Source: Agrobacterium pusense (GTDB lineage Bacteria; Pseudomonadota; Alphaproteobacteria; Rhizobiales; Rhizobiaceae). From it: a stretch of 64,000 nt of DNA. Both the position numbers and the translations under genes were made by a program. The notes beneath the pieces were generated by a model, which did not search any database, was not told where the DNA came from, and saw only the letters and a program-made list of their open reading frames with translations. The stretch covers positions 248,001 through 312,000 of the forward strand of contig NZ_FNBB01000002.1 of NCBI RefSeq assembly GCF_900102105.1, in the 5' to 3' direction. Below, piece after piece: positions 1 to 7,928 of the stretch (positions are counted from its first letter, which is position 1; each line of letters opens with the position of its first letter).

Positions 1-20
1 TCGCTCCGGGAGGGCATGAT

Positions 21-914
21 ATGTTGAGGTCGGAAACCGCACGCCGTGATGGCGACATCCGGTTGTCTTTCGAATTTTTCCCGCCCAAGAACGCCGAGAT
101 GGAAACCCAGCTCTGGGAAACGGTTGCCGAGCTCAAGAAGTGGAACCCGGATTTCGTCTCCGTCACCTACGGTGCCGGTGGTTCCACCAAGGCGCCGACG
201 CTGGACGCGGTGCGCCGGATGATCGGTGACAGCCACCTGGCGACGGCCGCACATCTGACCTGCGTGGACGCGAGCCGCGATGAGGTGCACCAGGTCGTCG
301 ACGAGTTCCGTAATGCGGGCGTTCGTCATTTCGTGGCGCTGCGCGGTGATCCCTCCACTGGTATCGGCACGGCTTACCAGCCGCATCCGCAGGGTTACGA
401 GAACGCCGCAGCGCTGGTAAAGGGTCTCAAGGAGCTGGGCGACTTTGAGATTTCGGTCTCCGCCTATCCTGAAAAGCATCCGGAAAGCGCAAGTGAAGCT
501 GTTGATATCGACATGCTGAAGCGCAAGGCGGATAATGGCGCTACCCGGGCGCTGACGCAGTTCTTCTTCGATAATGACGTGTTCGAACGTTACATGGAAC
601 GGGTTACGGCGGCGGGGATCACCATTCCGGTGGTTCCGGGCATCATGCCGATCCAGAATCTCACCCAGCTCAAGCGTTTCGCCGGACGCTGCGGCACAAG
701 CATTCCTGCGTTTCTGGATGAGCGTTTTGAAGGCTATGACGAGGATCTGGAGGGCCGCGCCCGCGTGGCTGCAGAGGTTGCGGCCGAGCAGATCGCCGAT
801 CTCCAGCGGCGCGGCGTCAGTGAGTTCCACCTCTATACCATGAACCGCGCGCCGCTGGTTGATGCCGTGCTTGAAAATCTGGGCCTGGAGCGTCTGCGTC
901 GCAGCGCCGCGTGA
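21..914 (+). CDS. metF: 5,10-methylenetetrahydrofolate reductase
   Basis: Flavin-dependent reduction of methylene-THF to 5-methyl-THF, the methyl donor for methionine synthesis, in the cytoplasm. The 297-residue product has the usual bacterial MetF length and a TIM-barrel pattern: LSFEFFPPK near residues 15-23 with the catalytic Glu of the SFEFFPPK motif, VTYGAGGST near 48-56, HLTC near 78-81 and ALRGDP near 106-111. The C-terminal part keeps the FHLYTMNR motif. The start sits 1 base after a TGA (17-19) that could end an upstream gene reading RSGRA-stop in frame 2; that gene lies outside the window, so coupling is likely but unproven. In rhizobia metF often follows an ArsR-type regulator with a methyltransferase domain (family knowledge). 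A strong terminator follows directly. Confidence 0.97.
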   Translation: MLRSETARRDGDIRLSFEFFPPKNAEMETQLWETVAELKKWNPDFVSVTYGAGGSTKAPTLDAVRRMIGDSHLATAAHLTCVDASRDEVHQVVDEFRNAGVRHFVALRGDPSTGIGTAYQPHPQGYENAAALVKGLKELGDFEISVSAYPEKHPESASEAVDIDMLKRKADNGATRALTQFFFDNDVFERYMERVTAAGITIPVVPGIMPIQNLTQLKRFAGRCGTSIPAFLDERFEGYDEDLEGRARVAAEVAAEQIADLQRRGVSEFHLYTMNRAPLVDAVLENLGLERLRRSAA

Positions 915-940
915 TTTCAGCCAGGCTATTTTCGGACAGA

Positions 941-974
941 AAAAAGCGCAGGTCCCTCGGGGCCTGCGCTTTTT
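941..974 (+). terminator. Rho-independent terminator after metF
   Basis: A perfect 12-bp stem (AAAAAGCGCAGG with CCTGCGCTTTTT) encloses a 10-nt loop and ends in a T-run, 27 bases after the metF stop. The A-run on the other side would let it act for the opposite strand too, where the 25-codon gene at 1024-1101 ends. Confidence 0.9.
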
Positions 975-1023
975 AAATTCGTGTCATCTACGGTTCTTCA
1001 CTGCGTTTGGTCTTCACGTCTCG

Positions 1024-1101
1024 TCAGATGAAAAGCATCATCGCTACGAACAAAAACGCCAAACCGACTGCCAAGGCATTGAGAGATTTTGTAAGTCCCA
1101 T
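1024..1101 (-). CDS. 25-residue hydrophobic small protein
   Basis: The peptide starts MGLTKSLNALAVGLAF and continues LFVAMMLFI: a short polar N-terminus with one Lys followed by about 18 hydrophobic residues, so a single-span membrane miniprotein. A consensus Shine-Dalgarno (GAGGAGG) lies 6 bases before the ATG, which is the strongest evidence that it is translated. It is flanked downstream by the shared metF terminator, which has a T-run on both strands. I do not know a function; similar tiny membrane proteins occur in Rhizobiaceae, but I could not search. It is far below usual gene-caller length limits. Alternative: the good ribosome-binding site is chance. Confidence 0.6.
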   Translation of the reverse strand: MGLTKSLNALAVGLAFLFVAMMLFI

Positions 1102-1267
1102 GGGTGCCTCCTCTTGTTGACAGCTTCGATAATATGACCGTTTTGTGGCAGTTGAAAAGCGGTTTTTGTGATGCGGTGCAGCACGTCTTTCAGGGTCTCA
1201 AAAAAGGGATTTCCGTAATTATTTGAAAATGAATGGTTATTTTCTTATCACGCAGTGCTTCATATGT

Positions 1268-1305
1268 TTAAAAAAAGTAAATGACCGGGGTTTTATCCCC
1301 AGTCA
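1268..1305 (-). terminator. Probable terminator of the mltB-like gene
   Basis: Read on the minus strand, TGACTGGGG and CCCCGGTCA form a 9-bp stem (one G-U pair) around a 6-nt loop, followed by TTTACTTTTTTT. It lies about 75 bases after the stop of the minus-strand transglycosylase gene. Confidence 0.65.
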
Positions 1306-1379
1306 TCCGGTCGAGATTAGCGATTTCCGCCTTGATTCCGGCCGACAGATTAAGGGCCGGAGAGCAGCGTTAAGACAGG

Positions 1380-2606
1380 TTAAAGCGCCTGTAGAAGAGC
1401 TGCCGTAGGCCAGCCGTCCGCCGGCATGCCGAGGCGCTGCTGTTCCTTCTGGATGGCGACGCGGGTGCCAGAACCGAGAATTCCATCCACCTTGCCAACA
1501 TTGTGGCCGCGTGCTTCGAGCTTGGTCTGAAGCTGCTTCATGGTGGCGTCATCAAAGCCGGGATCTGGGTTGCCCTTGTCATAGACCGGGCCGCCCATCA
1601 GGCGGGTAGCGAAATAGGCAGCCGAGGTCGTGTAGATGAACGACTGGTTCCATTCCAGATAGATGTTGAAGTTCGGATAGGTGAGGAAAGTCGGACCCTT
1701 GCGGCCCTGCGGCATGATGAGTGCGGCGGGAAGGGAGGCGAAGTTCTTGTTGCCATCGCGCGGGGTGACGCCAAGCGCAAACCATTCGCCGGCGGTCAGC
1801 GGGCCGCCAAGGCCGGATTTTTCCCAGGGCAGGTTCTCGGGCAGGGAAACTTCCTGAATCCAGGGTTCGCCCTTTTTGAAGCCGAGGTGCTGGATGAATT
1901 TTGCAGCCGTTAGAATGGCATCGGGCGCACTGCTCTTGACGTTGATGTGGCCGTCACCATCACCATCGACGCCGAAGGCGATGATATCCTTCGGCAGCAT
2001 CTGTACCTGGCCGATTTCGCCGGCCCATGCGCCCGTATTGGTGGCAGGATCGAGATCGCCATGCTGAACCATTTCGATCAGCGCGAGCAGCTGCGGACGG
2101 AAGAGCTCCGGGCGGCGGCAATCATGCGACAGGGTTACCAGCGCGTTGCGGGTGTTGAAATCGCCCTGAACGGCGCCAAAATCGGTCTCCATGGCCCAGA
2201 AGGCGGTAATGACGCCAGCGGGCACGCCGAACTCGTTTTCGGCGCGGGCGAAGGTGGAGGAGAGCTCCTGCAGCTTCCTGCGGCCGATATCAAGGCGGGC
2301 CTGGCTGACGGTGCGCTGCGAGAATTCGAGGAAGGTCTGGCGGAAAACGCCCTGCGCGCGGTCACGCGATAGCACCTTCTGGTCGATCTGTGCGCCCGCC
2401 AATGCCTTCTGGATCGCATCTGCCGGAATGCCCTTGGCAAGCGCATCGGCCTTGACGCCTTCAAGAAACGTACCGAGATCACCACCGCAGGCGACCTGCT
2501 TGGGATCGTCAGGCGATGCAACCGGTGGCGTGGCGAGGGCTGCGCTGGAAGACAAAAGAGACAGAGCGGCGGCAAAGATGATGCTGCGCGACCGGAACGT
2601 GGGCAT
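1380..2606 (-). CDS. Lytic murein transglycosylase, MltB family (GH103) with peptidoglycan-binding domain
   Basis: Cleaves the MurNAc-GlcNAc bond of peptidoglycan with formation of 1,6-anhydro-MurNAc, in the periplasm. The 408-residue product has a signal peptide (residues 1-26, cleavage near ALA-TP) with no lipobox, an SLT_2-type catalytic domain about 40-335 with the catalytic Glu in AMETDFG (about E140), and the family signatures GEIGQVQMLPKDI and the DGDGDGHIN calcium-loop-like segment. Residues about 350-408 form a PG_binding_1 domain (LQTKLEARGHNVGKVDGILG). The start is supported by GAGGAAA upstream. The gene is first (by transcription, last) of a minus-strand run of envelope genes, but has its own 120-base gap to the neighbour. 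MltB of E. coli is a lipoprotein; this one is predicted soluble. Confidence 0.93.
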   Translation of the reverse strand: MPTFRSRSIIFAAALSLLSSSAALATPPVASPDDPKQVACGGDLGTFLEGVKADALAKGIPADAIQKALAGAQIDQKVLSRDRAQGVFRQTFLEFSQRTVSQARLDIGRRKLQELSSTFARAENEFGVPAGVITAFWAMETDFGAVQGDFNTRNALVTLSHDCRRPELFRPQLLALIEMVQHGDLDPATNTGAWAGEIGQVQMLPKDIIAFGVDGDGDGHINVKSSAPDAILTAAKFIQHLGFKKGEPWIQEVSLPENLPWEKSGLGGPLTAGEWFALGVTPRDGNKNFASLPAALIMPQGRKGPTFLTYPNFNIYLEWNQSFIYTTSAAYFATRLMGGPVYDKGNPDPGFDDATMKQLQTKLEARGHNVGKVDGILGSGTRVAIQKEQQRLGMPADGWPTAALLQAL

Positions 2607-2728
2607 GGGAATTTCCTCGATAGGTTGTTAGCCCGCTTTACCCATATGTTTGCGACAAAAAAACGGATCGGGCGATCTGACGTGGTTGAACAACGCCGAA
2701 TTTTGGAAAGTGTTGCTTCTTGGCCGTT

Positions 2729-3508
2729 CTATTTGGCCGAAGCGATCCATTTCCGCCAGTTTTTCTCGCTTCCGGCAAAGACATTGATGTCGGTCGGGCC
2801 ATTCACGCCGGGTACGACGCCTGTTGCGGTATATTGCCAGAAGGCCCATTGCCGGTCTTCATAGATCTTCGTCGGATGCGCGGCGACGGACCGCACCCAG
2901 AAATGATAGTCCTTGAACTGGCCGACGAGATTGTCGCGGTGGAAATCAACCGAGGTATAGATAATCGGACGTTTGCCGTAATGGGCTTCGATGCGGTCGA
3001 GGAAGCGCTGCATTTCGGCGCGTACGATGCCGGGAGCCGGGCGCGTCTTGCAGGTGGGGGAGGCAGGGTTCCACTCCACGTCGAGAACCGGTGGCAAAGT
3101 AACGGCGTCCTTCGGCACGTTGCGAATGAACCAGTCGGCCTGCGCGTCTGCCGTCGAGCAGAAATAATAGAAGTGGTAAGGCGCATGCAGAATATTCGCG
3201 GCTGCGGCGCTGCGCCAATGGTCGCCGAATTTCGGATCGATTCGATCCGACCCCTCCGTTGCCTTGATGAAGACGAATGACACGCCCGACTTGCGCACGG
3301 TCTGCCAGTCGACATCGCCATTCCATTTGGACACGTCGATGCCGTGCACCTCATGGCGGTGCGGGTTGTTGACGCCGAAATCCTGCGGGTCGGTATCGGA
3401 AAATTTTGGCTTGGATACGGACGCGGTTTCGAGCAGATCGTAACTCGTGGAGGTGCAGCCGCCGATCAATAGCAAAGCCGACAATAGTGCCGATAAACGC
3501 AGCCGCAT
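2729..3508 (-). CDS. GH25 lysozyme (1,4-beta-N-acetylmuramidase), lipoprotein
   Basis: A glycoside hydrolase family 25 muramidase expected to hydrolyse peptidoglycan glycan strands. The 259-residue sequence begins with a lipoprotein signal (LLLIGGCTS, lipidated Cys about 18). The catalytic domain starts at HGIDVSKWNG (Asp about 58) and carries the D-x-E catalytic motif LDVEW (D143, E145); other GH25 signatures are VSFVFIKATEG, PYHFYYF and PIIYTS near 190. Ribosome-binding site AGGG precedes the ATG. In Gram-negative bacteria GH25 enzymes are usually phage- or remodelling-related; nothing phage-like surrounds this one, so a housekeeping envelope role is inferred. It faces the same way as btaBA upstream, 231 bases away. 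Confidence 0.92.
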   Translation of the reverse strand: MRLRLSALLSALLLIGGCTSTSYDLLETASVSKPKFSDTDPQDFGVNNPHRHEVHGIDVSKWNGDVDWQTVRKSGVSFVFIKATEGSDRIDPKFGDHWRSAAAANILHAPYHFYYFCSTADAQADWFIRNVPKDAVTLPPVLDVEWNPASPTCKTRPAPGIVRAEMQRFLDRIEAHYGKRPIIYTSVDFHRDNLVGQFKDYHFWVRSVAAHPTKIYEDRQWAFWQYTATGVVPGVNGPTDINVFAGSEKNWRKWIASAK

Positions 3509-3739
3509 TGGAACCCTGATGAAAATATTGCCCCTATACGGCCGCCAAAACGGCGCGCCGTATCTCCCGATTTACGCATAACATGGTAAACAAACTGATA
3601 TGGCAAGTGGCAACGTGCTTTTTGCACCCGACAGTCGCTGGATTTGAAGCGATTTGCGCATTCATCGCCGAATAAGGCGCTGCAGGAGCCTTGACGGTGA
3701 CGCCTCTCGGCGCGCGCGGGGTCCCTATGCCTTCTGCAA

Positions 3740-4459
3740 TCAGGCGTCGGCCAGGATGCGGTGGATTTTCGGTTGCTGCGCTTCAATGACCGGAAGGGTA
3801 ATGACAGCCCGCCAGGCGTAACCACGGGCGATTTCCTCAAATTCGAGGTTGCCATCAAAACGGCCTGCCATATTGGCCAGAACATAGCGAAGATTCGCGC
3901 GGGGCGTGACATGGAAGCGCGTGAGCCAGCCGTGCAGGAGCGTGCGGAACCACTTCGGCAGCTGTTCCTGCTGGCCGAAATCGACAATATGCAGCGCGCC
4001 ACCGGGTTTCAGCGCCTTGAGCGCCTGTTCCACTGCCTTTTCCCAGTCCGGTATCATCGACAGCGCATACGGAATCATGACCCGGTCGAACCCGTCGGGC
4101 TGACCGAACTCGGAGGGGCGGAAAGCGGTGGCGTCGGCCACGCGCAAAATCGGGCGTTCCGCCCTGCCGGCGAAATTCTCGGCTGCGGTCAGCAGCATTT
4201 CGGCGGAGATGTCGAGGCCAAATAGTTTGGCGTCAGGAAACCTGCGGCCGGCCAGCAGCAGGTTGCGACCGGTGCCGCAGCCGACTTCCAGGAGCGTGCC
4301 GCCCTTTGGTACGTTCAGGCCGGAAATGGTCCGGTCGCGGCCAAGAAGGTAATATTTGCGGGTGATATCGTAGATATGCCGCTGGTGGCGATACATGCGG
4401 TCCATCAGGCTCGCATGTGCACTATCTGCAAGACTTACATTCTCACCGACGGTTTTCAT
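3740..4459 (-). CDS. btaB: Betaine lipid synthesis: diacylglycerylhomoserine N-methyltransferase
   Basis: SAM-dependent methyltransferase that adds three methyl groups to diacylglycerylhomoserine to give DGTS, the phosphorus-free membrane lipid that replaces phospholipids under phosphate limitation. The 239-residue protein has a class I SAM fold: motif I LLEVGCGTG at about residues 56-64, GLDIS near 82, and post-I/motif IV RVMIPYALSMIP. The start was set at 4459, giving ATGA overlap with btaA; a longer open frame would run 200 bases into btaA and has an uncharacteristic Arg/Pro-rich extension. Identity rests on the family resemblance plus pairing with btaA. Both genes would be transcribed from the promoter with the Pho box upstream of btaA. 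Confidence 0.93.
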   Translation of the reverse strand: MKTVGENVSLADSAHASLMDRMYRHQRHIYDITRKYYLLGRDRTISGLNVPKGGTLLEVGCGTGRNLLLAGRRFPDAKLFGLDISAEMLLTAAENFAGRAERPILRVADATAFRPSEFGQPDGFDRVMIPYALSMIPDWEKAVEQALKALKPGGALHIVDFGQQEQLPKWFRTLLHGWLTRFHVTPRANLRYVLANMAGRFDGNLEFEEIARGYAWRAVITLPVIEAQQPKIHRILADA

Positions 4460-5706
4460 GCCATAGCCCTCTGGTAAATATGGAAACCGCCATAAATGGC
4501 CGAGCGGTCCAAGGCGTTGAGCTCGCTGGAGCGCTCTTCCAGATAGATCCACTGATTGCGGATATCGGGGGAAAGCCGGCCTTCGATCACGCTCTTTTCG
4601 GCTGCGGTGCGGAAGATGACGCGGGCGCCCGATGCGGCGGTACGGCTGATCTGCGACCACAATTCGTTGAGCTGCACATCCGTCATCCAGTCCTGCGCGT
4701 CCAGGAGGATATAGCGGTCGACGGCGCTTGCCGGCTTTTTGGAGAGAAGCTCGGTGTAGGTGGCGTGATGCACGGCGACGCGCGCCGTATTGTTGCGGAT
4801 TGTCTCGTAATATTCCGACTTGAGATAGGCGGGCAAAGAGCCTTCATGCGGCTCCGGATAACGGCGTGCAAAGGCCTGCCAGGCAAAATAATTGTCGCTC
4901 AGCGGAAAGTTGCAGGCGAGTTTTTCCAGCCGCTGCTTCAGAACCGAGGCAACCGTGCCGTCATCGGAAAGGCTTGCCAGTTCGTCATATTGGCGGGGCG
5001 GTATGCCGAGACCGAAGAGGGAGCTTTTGCGTTTCGTCAACCAGCGGACCACCTTCTTGTCGAAGAGCGGCGCGACCTTGCTGTCGAAAAACTGGCGCTG
5101 TTCTTCGAGCGTCCGGGCCCTGGCCATTTCGGTGAGCTTCACACCGTGCAGCCTGGCCATGAGATGGCCTGCGCCGATGAAGCGTCCGAGCAGGCCGGTG
5201 TGATAGATGTTCCTGTCAAACACCGAAATGCGACGACGGCCGGAAAGCATGCGCTTCGACCAGTAGGCCTTGGTCGTGGCATCGAGATGTTCGGCGATGA
5301 AGCGATCGTAACCGTGGCTATTGCTGCGCATATTGGCGCGGCCGAAGTGACGCACCACGTCCTGATGGGCGGGCAGATGGCGGAAGGCGGCGAGCTTCAG
5401 CTTGTTCAGCGCAATGTGATGCGGATTGAGGTCAACCACGTCGATGCTGGCCGGGTTGCGCGAGAGATAGGCCAGCATGTTGCAGCCGCCGGAACCGATG
5501 GTGACGATACGGTGACCTTCGCCCAGCTCCATCGCCTCCATGTCGATCTCGGGATCTTCCCAGATTTGTGGATAGACGAGGCCGGAGAAGAGAACGCCGA
5601 AGAACCGTTCGGAGAGTCCGCTTTTCGAGAGAGCCTTGTGCTGGAGCAATGCGGACTTCAGTTTCGTGTTCTTGCTGAAGCCGGTCTTGGGTGCCGCACT
5701 CGTCAT
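4456..5706 (-). CDS. btaA: Betaine lipid synthesis: SAM:diacylglycerol 3-amino-3-carboxypropyltransferase
   Basis: Transfers the aminocarboxypropyl group of SAM to diacylglycerol, the first step to DGTS. The 416-residue protein matches the BtaA/DUF3419 family: N-terminal LVYPQIWEDPEID near residues 43-55, SAM-binding IGSGGCNMLAYLS near 70-83 and VDLNPHH near 90-97, and a C-terminal part with DAQDWM and SGARVIFRTA. It overlaps btaB by four bases (ATGA), so the two are translationally coupled. Upstream lie a hairpin that includes the Shine-Dalgarno sequence and a Pho box, both described separately, pointing to induction under phosphate starvation; phosphate-regulated DGTS in Agrobacterium is established knowledge. 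Confidence 0.95.
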   Translation of the reverse strand: MTSAAPKTGFSKNTKLKSALLQHKALSKSGLSERFFGVLFSGLVYPQIWEDPEIDMEAMELGEGHRIVTIGSGGCNMLAYLSRNPASIDVVDLNPHHIALNKLKLAAFRHLPAHQDVVRHFGRANMRSNSHGYDRFIAEHLDATTKAYWSKRMLSGRRRISVFDRNIYHTGLLGRFIGAGHLMARLHGVKLTEMARARTLEEQRQFFDSKVAPLFDKKVVRWLTKRKSSLFGLGIPPRQYDELASLSDDGTVASVLKQRLEKLACNFPLSDNYFAWQAFARRYPEPHEGSLPAYLKSEYYETIRNNTARVAVHHATYTELLSKKPASAVDRYILLDAQDWMTDVQLNELWSQISRTAASGARVIFRTAAEKSVIEGRLSPDIRNQWIYLEERSSELNALDRSAIYGGFHIYQRAMA

Positions 5707-5713
5707 TTGTTCA

Positions 5714-5733
5714 CCTCTCAGTCGATTGAGAGG
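5714..5733 (-). promoter_or_regulatory. Hairpin masking the btaA ribosome-binding site
   Basis: On the minus strand CCTCTCA, a 6-nt loop and TGAGAGG form a perfect 7-bp stem. The downstream arm contains the GAGAGG that is the only good Shine-Dalgarno candidate, 7 bases before the btaA ATG, so the folded leader would hide it. The arm sequences are seen directly; a regulatory role is inferred. Confidence 0.5.
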
Positions 5734-5749
5734 CGTCTACAGCCGTGAC

Positions 5750-5767
5750 GCTACAGTTTGATGACAG
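5750..5767 (-). promoter_or_regulatory. Pho box (PhoB site) upstream of btaA
   Basis: Minus-strand CTGTCAT-CAAA-CTGTAGC. The first half matches the CTGTCAT half-site exactly; the second keeps CTGT at the correct 11-base step and deviates at two positions. It ends 43 bases before the btaA ATG. A third CTGTAGA follows 14 bases on. PhoB control of btaAB is inferred from this and from the pathway. Confidence 0.75.
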
Positions 5768-5890
5768 GGGCTGTGGGCGAAGGTGGGGAATGATGGAGAC
5801 GCTGGAAAACCAGACGGCCGGCACTGCGGGACACAAAGAACCGCCCCAGCGACGGATGGGGAGGCAACTCGCGCCGCTACGGATACGTCG

Positions 5891-5965
5891 CCTCGGGCTC
5901 GTCCCGAGGATCTGCACGTCCTGATATTTGCGAGGTTTTCAAATCCTTGGGACAAAACCAGGGAT
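5891..5965. repeat. Pair of intergenic palindromes, REP/RIME-like
   Basis: In the 331-base gap between btaA and the next gene are two palindromes: CCTCGGG-5 nt-CCCGAGG (5891-5909) and ATCCTTGG-7 nt-CCAGGGAT with one G-U pair (5943-5965). Neither has a T-run, so they are poor terminators. Paired palindromes in short non-coding elements are typical of rhizobial intergenic mosaic repeats; no second copy was spotted in the window, so membership of a repeat family is a guess. The rest of the gap (5966-6037) shows no gene. Confidence 0.4.
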
Positions 5966-6037
5966 GGCGAATGGAAAATGCTCGACGCTCAAGGAAGGCA
6001 AACGGCTGCACCGCGCTCAGAGCGACGCCAAAGGCGA

Positions 6038-7117
6038 TCACTTGCGCAGAACGTGCAGCATGCCCTTGCGTTTTGCATCGTAATAATAACCGCGCGCGTA
6101 AAGCCTGACGGCGTTGTCGCGGTCGTTGCCCGCTACCACCCATGCGCCGCGTAAATATTTTACGGCGTATTTGAGATTGGTTTCGGCGTCGAACAGGCCC
6201 GAGGCGGGGCCATCGAAGCCCATAGAGCGTGCCGTAGCGTGCCTGATCTGCATCAGGCCGAAGTTACCGCTGTTATAGGCGCCGGGATTATACCGGCTTT
6301 CGCGCTGCACCACGCGATGAACCAGATCTTCCGGTACATCATACATGCTGGCGTATTTGGAAATCAGCCCGCTCAGTTTTTCGCGTCCGGCAGGTGGCGT
6401 ATTAAGCGGCGCAGTCATCGCTTCATTCTGCCGGATGGCGGCAAGGGCGGCGTTGGTCGGCCCGGCGGCATAGGCGAGAACGGTGCTGTCCGGCTTGGGC
6501 AGCGGAATGACTTTGCGTTCGGCCGTCAGTTCGGTGCCGATGGAGGGTGAGCCGGGCGGCGGCGGTGCCGGCGGGAAGCTGCCCTTGACGGCAACCACCT
6601 GCGGCAGATCGGCCGCGGCATTATGGGAGGCAGGTTTGGCCGCCGCAGCCGCCGTTTCGATGGCTGCCGCCGCGGGAGCGGCGCTTGCCGGTGCGAGTGC
6701 TGCGGCCGCGGTGGGTGCAGATGCCGCCACGGCGGCTTGGGCGACCTCGGTCTGCTGCGGCTGCATCTGGGCAGTGATCGCAGCGGCGGCAGCTATTTCG
6801 GAAGCCGGCGGCAGCGCCACGCGTCCGCCCTTGACGGCGACGGCTGTGGGAAGTGCTGCTGCCTGAGAAGAGGCCGCGGTTTCGGCGGTCTGAACCGATG
6901 CAGCTGTCGGGGTTGCTGCTGCGGCCTCGGTCGCTGCCGGCTGCGCAGATGTCGACGCAGCAGTGGTCGCGGGGTTTATCGTTGCGATTTTAGGGCCGTT
7001 CGGCCCGTCCTTCGCGGTATATTCGACGCTGGTGCATGCGCTCAATGCCAGTGCCAGACCCACGGTGGAAGACAGAAGAAGTGTCCTTCTTCCGCGGAAT
7101 TTGCCCGAATTTCGCAT
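6038..7117 (-). CDS. SLT-domain lytic transglycosylase lipoprotein with Ala/Pro-rich linker
   Basis: Predicted membrane-anchored peptidoglycan lytic transglycosylase. The 359-residue product has a lipoprotein signal (LALALSAC, lipidated Cys about 28), then a low-complexity Ala/Thr/Pro-rich stretch from about 45 to 200 that probably spans the periplasm, and a C-terminal SLT domain about 255-359 with the catalytic Glu in VVQRESRYN (E273) and the GLMQI and YAVKYLRGA signatures. The start at 7117 was preferred over one 25 codons upstream because it gives a normal signal peptide and has GAAGGCGG before it. The last residues (MLHVLRK) end just after the SLT fold. The repetitive A/Q/T codons make the centre prone to length variation between strains. 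Confidence 0.88.
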   Translation of the reverse strand: MRNSGKFRGRRTLLLSSTVGLALALSACTSVEYTAKDGPNGPKIATINPATTAASTSAQPAATEAAAATPTAASVQTAETAASSQAAALPTAVAVKGGRVALPPASEIAAAAAITAQMQPQQTEVAQAAVAASAPTAAAALAPASAAPAAAAIETAAAAAKPASHNAAADLPQVVAVKGSFPPAPPPPGSPSIGTELTAERKVIPLPKPDSTVLAYAAGPTNAALAAIRQNEAMTAPLNTPPAGREKLSGLISKYASMYDVPEDLVHRVVQRESRYNPGAYNSGNFGLMQIRHATARSMGFDGPASGLFDAETNLKYAVKYLRGAWVVAGNDRDNAVRLYARGYYYDAKRKGMLHVLRK

Positions 7118-7240
7118 GTTGCCGCCTTCGTTATGCCTGTCTTTCGATACCCCCGCGTCGAGCGAAGCAGGCAGTGTCCCGTCGAGCTTCATTAACCTAT
7201 TGTAAGGAAAGCGGCAAGCCGGGAGGCGACTTGCAGTGTT

Positions 7241-7876
7241 TCAGGCCGCGATGCGTCTGTATCCGGCGCTGACCGCGCGGCCGGAAATGAAGTGCGTGCG
7301 GTACTTCTGGCGGATTTTCTTGTCGCCAGACATGCGCCGCACCAGTGCCAGAGTCGATTCGGGAAACAGCCCCTGCACGATGAGAATGGCCAGAGCCAGA
7401 AGCAGGACTGCGGCCTGCGCCACGGCAAACGTCTCTACCGCATTGCCGGTGGTGGAGATGAATTGCGGCAACAGCGCCAGGAAGAAGGTGAAATAGCGCG
7501 GTCTCAGGGCGGCGGTTGCGTAACAATCGCGGAACGTTCCGCTCCCGGACTTGCCAGCCAGATTGTCATTATCGGCATTGGCCGCCTGGGCGGCGGGGGT
7601 GGCGAAAGTCCACAGGAAAAACAGCATCAGCCAACCGAGCCCGGCCCATTGCACGATTTCCACGAAAGACTGCGGCATATAGGCAAAGCCGGCCACAGGA
7701 ATGGCTGAAATCGTCATGGCGGTTACGATACCGAGAGCGCCGCCGCTGACGGAAGCCAAAAGCGTCTTTTTGCCGCGGATGGCGGCATAAGAGGCGACAG
7801 AAAATACAAGGGGAGAGGGGAGTGCGAACACCACGGCACATGCTGCGCAAAAAATCAGCCAGGCCTGTCCAGACAT
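7241..7876 (-). CDS. LysE/RhtB-family amino acid exporter
   Basis: Inner-membrane protein of 211 residues with about six hydrophobic segments and the LysE-family N-terminal pattern (PSPLVFSVASYAAIRGKK), as expected for amino acid or homoserine-lactone-type exporters. The middle holds a polar loop (residues about 95-112, NADNDNLAGKSGSG) followed by the family F-LALLPQF motif near 133-140. GGAGGAAGAG precedes the ATG. The gene lies between pfp and the SLT lipoprotein, all on the minus strand, but nothing indicates the substrate. Confidence 0.85.
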   Translation of the reverse strand: MSGQAWLIFCAACAVVFALPSPLVFSVASYAAIRGKKTLLASVSGGALGIVTAMTISAIPVAGFAYMPQSFVEIVQWAGLGWLMLFFLWTFATPAAQAANADNDNLAGKSGSGTFRDCYATAALRPRYFTFFLALLPQFISTTGNAVETFAVAQAAVLLLALAILIVQGLFPESTLALVRRMSGDKKIRQKYRTHFISGRAVSAGYRRIAA

Positions 7877-7928
7877 TCTCTTCCTCCTTGCCCTCCCTGT
7901 CGCCGTCTTATTTTAGCCTACCGTAAAA

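Noticed and set aside
4460-4660. An N-terminal extension of btaB inside btaA
   Set aside because: It is Arg/Pro-rich and unlike any methyltransferase, while the ATGA overlap start gives the usual protein.
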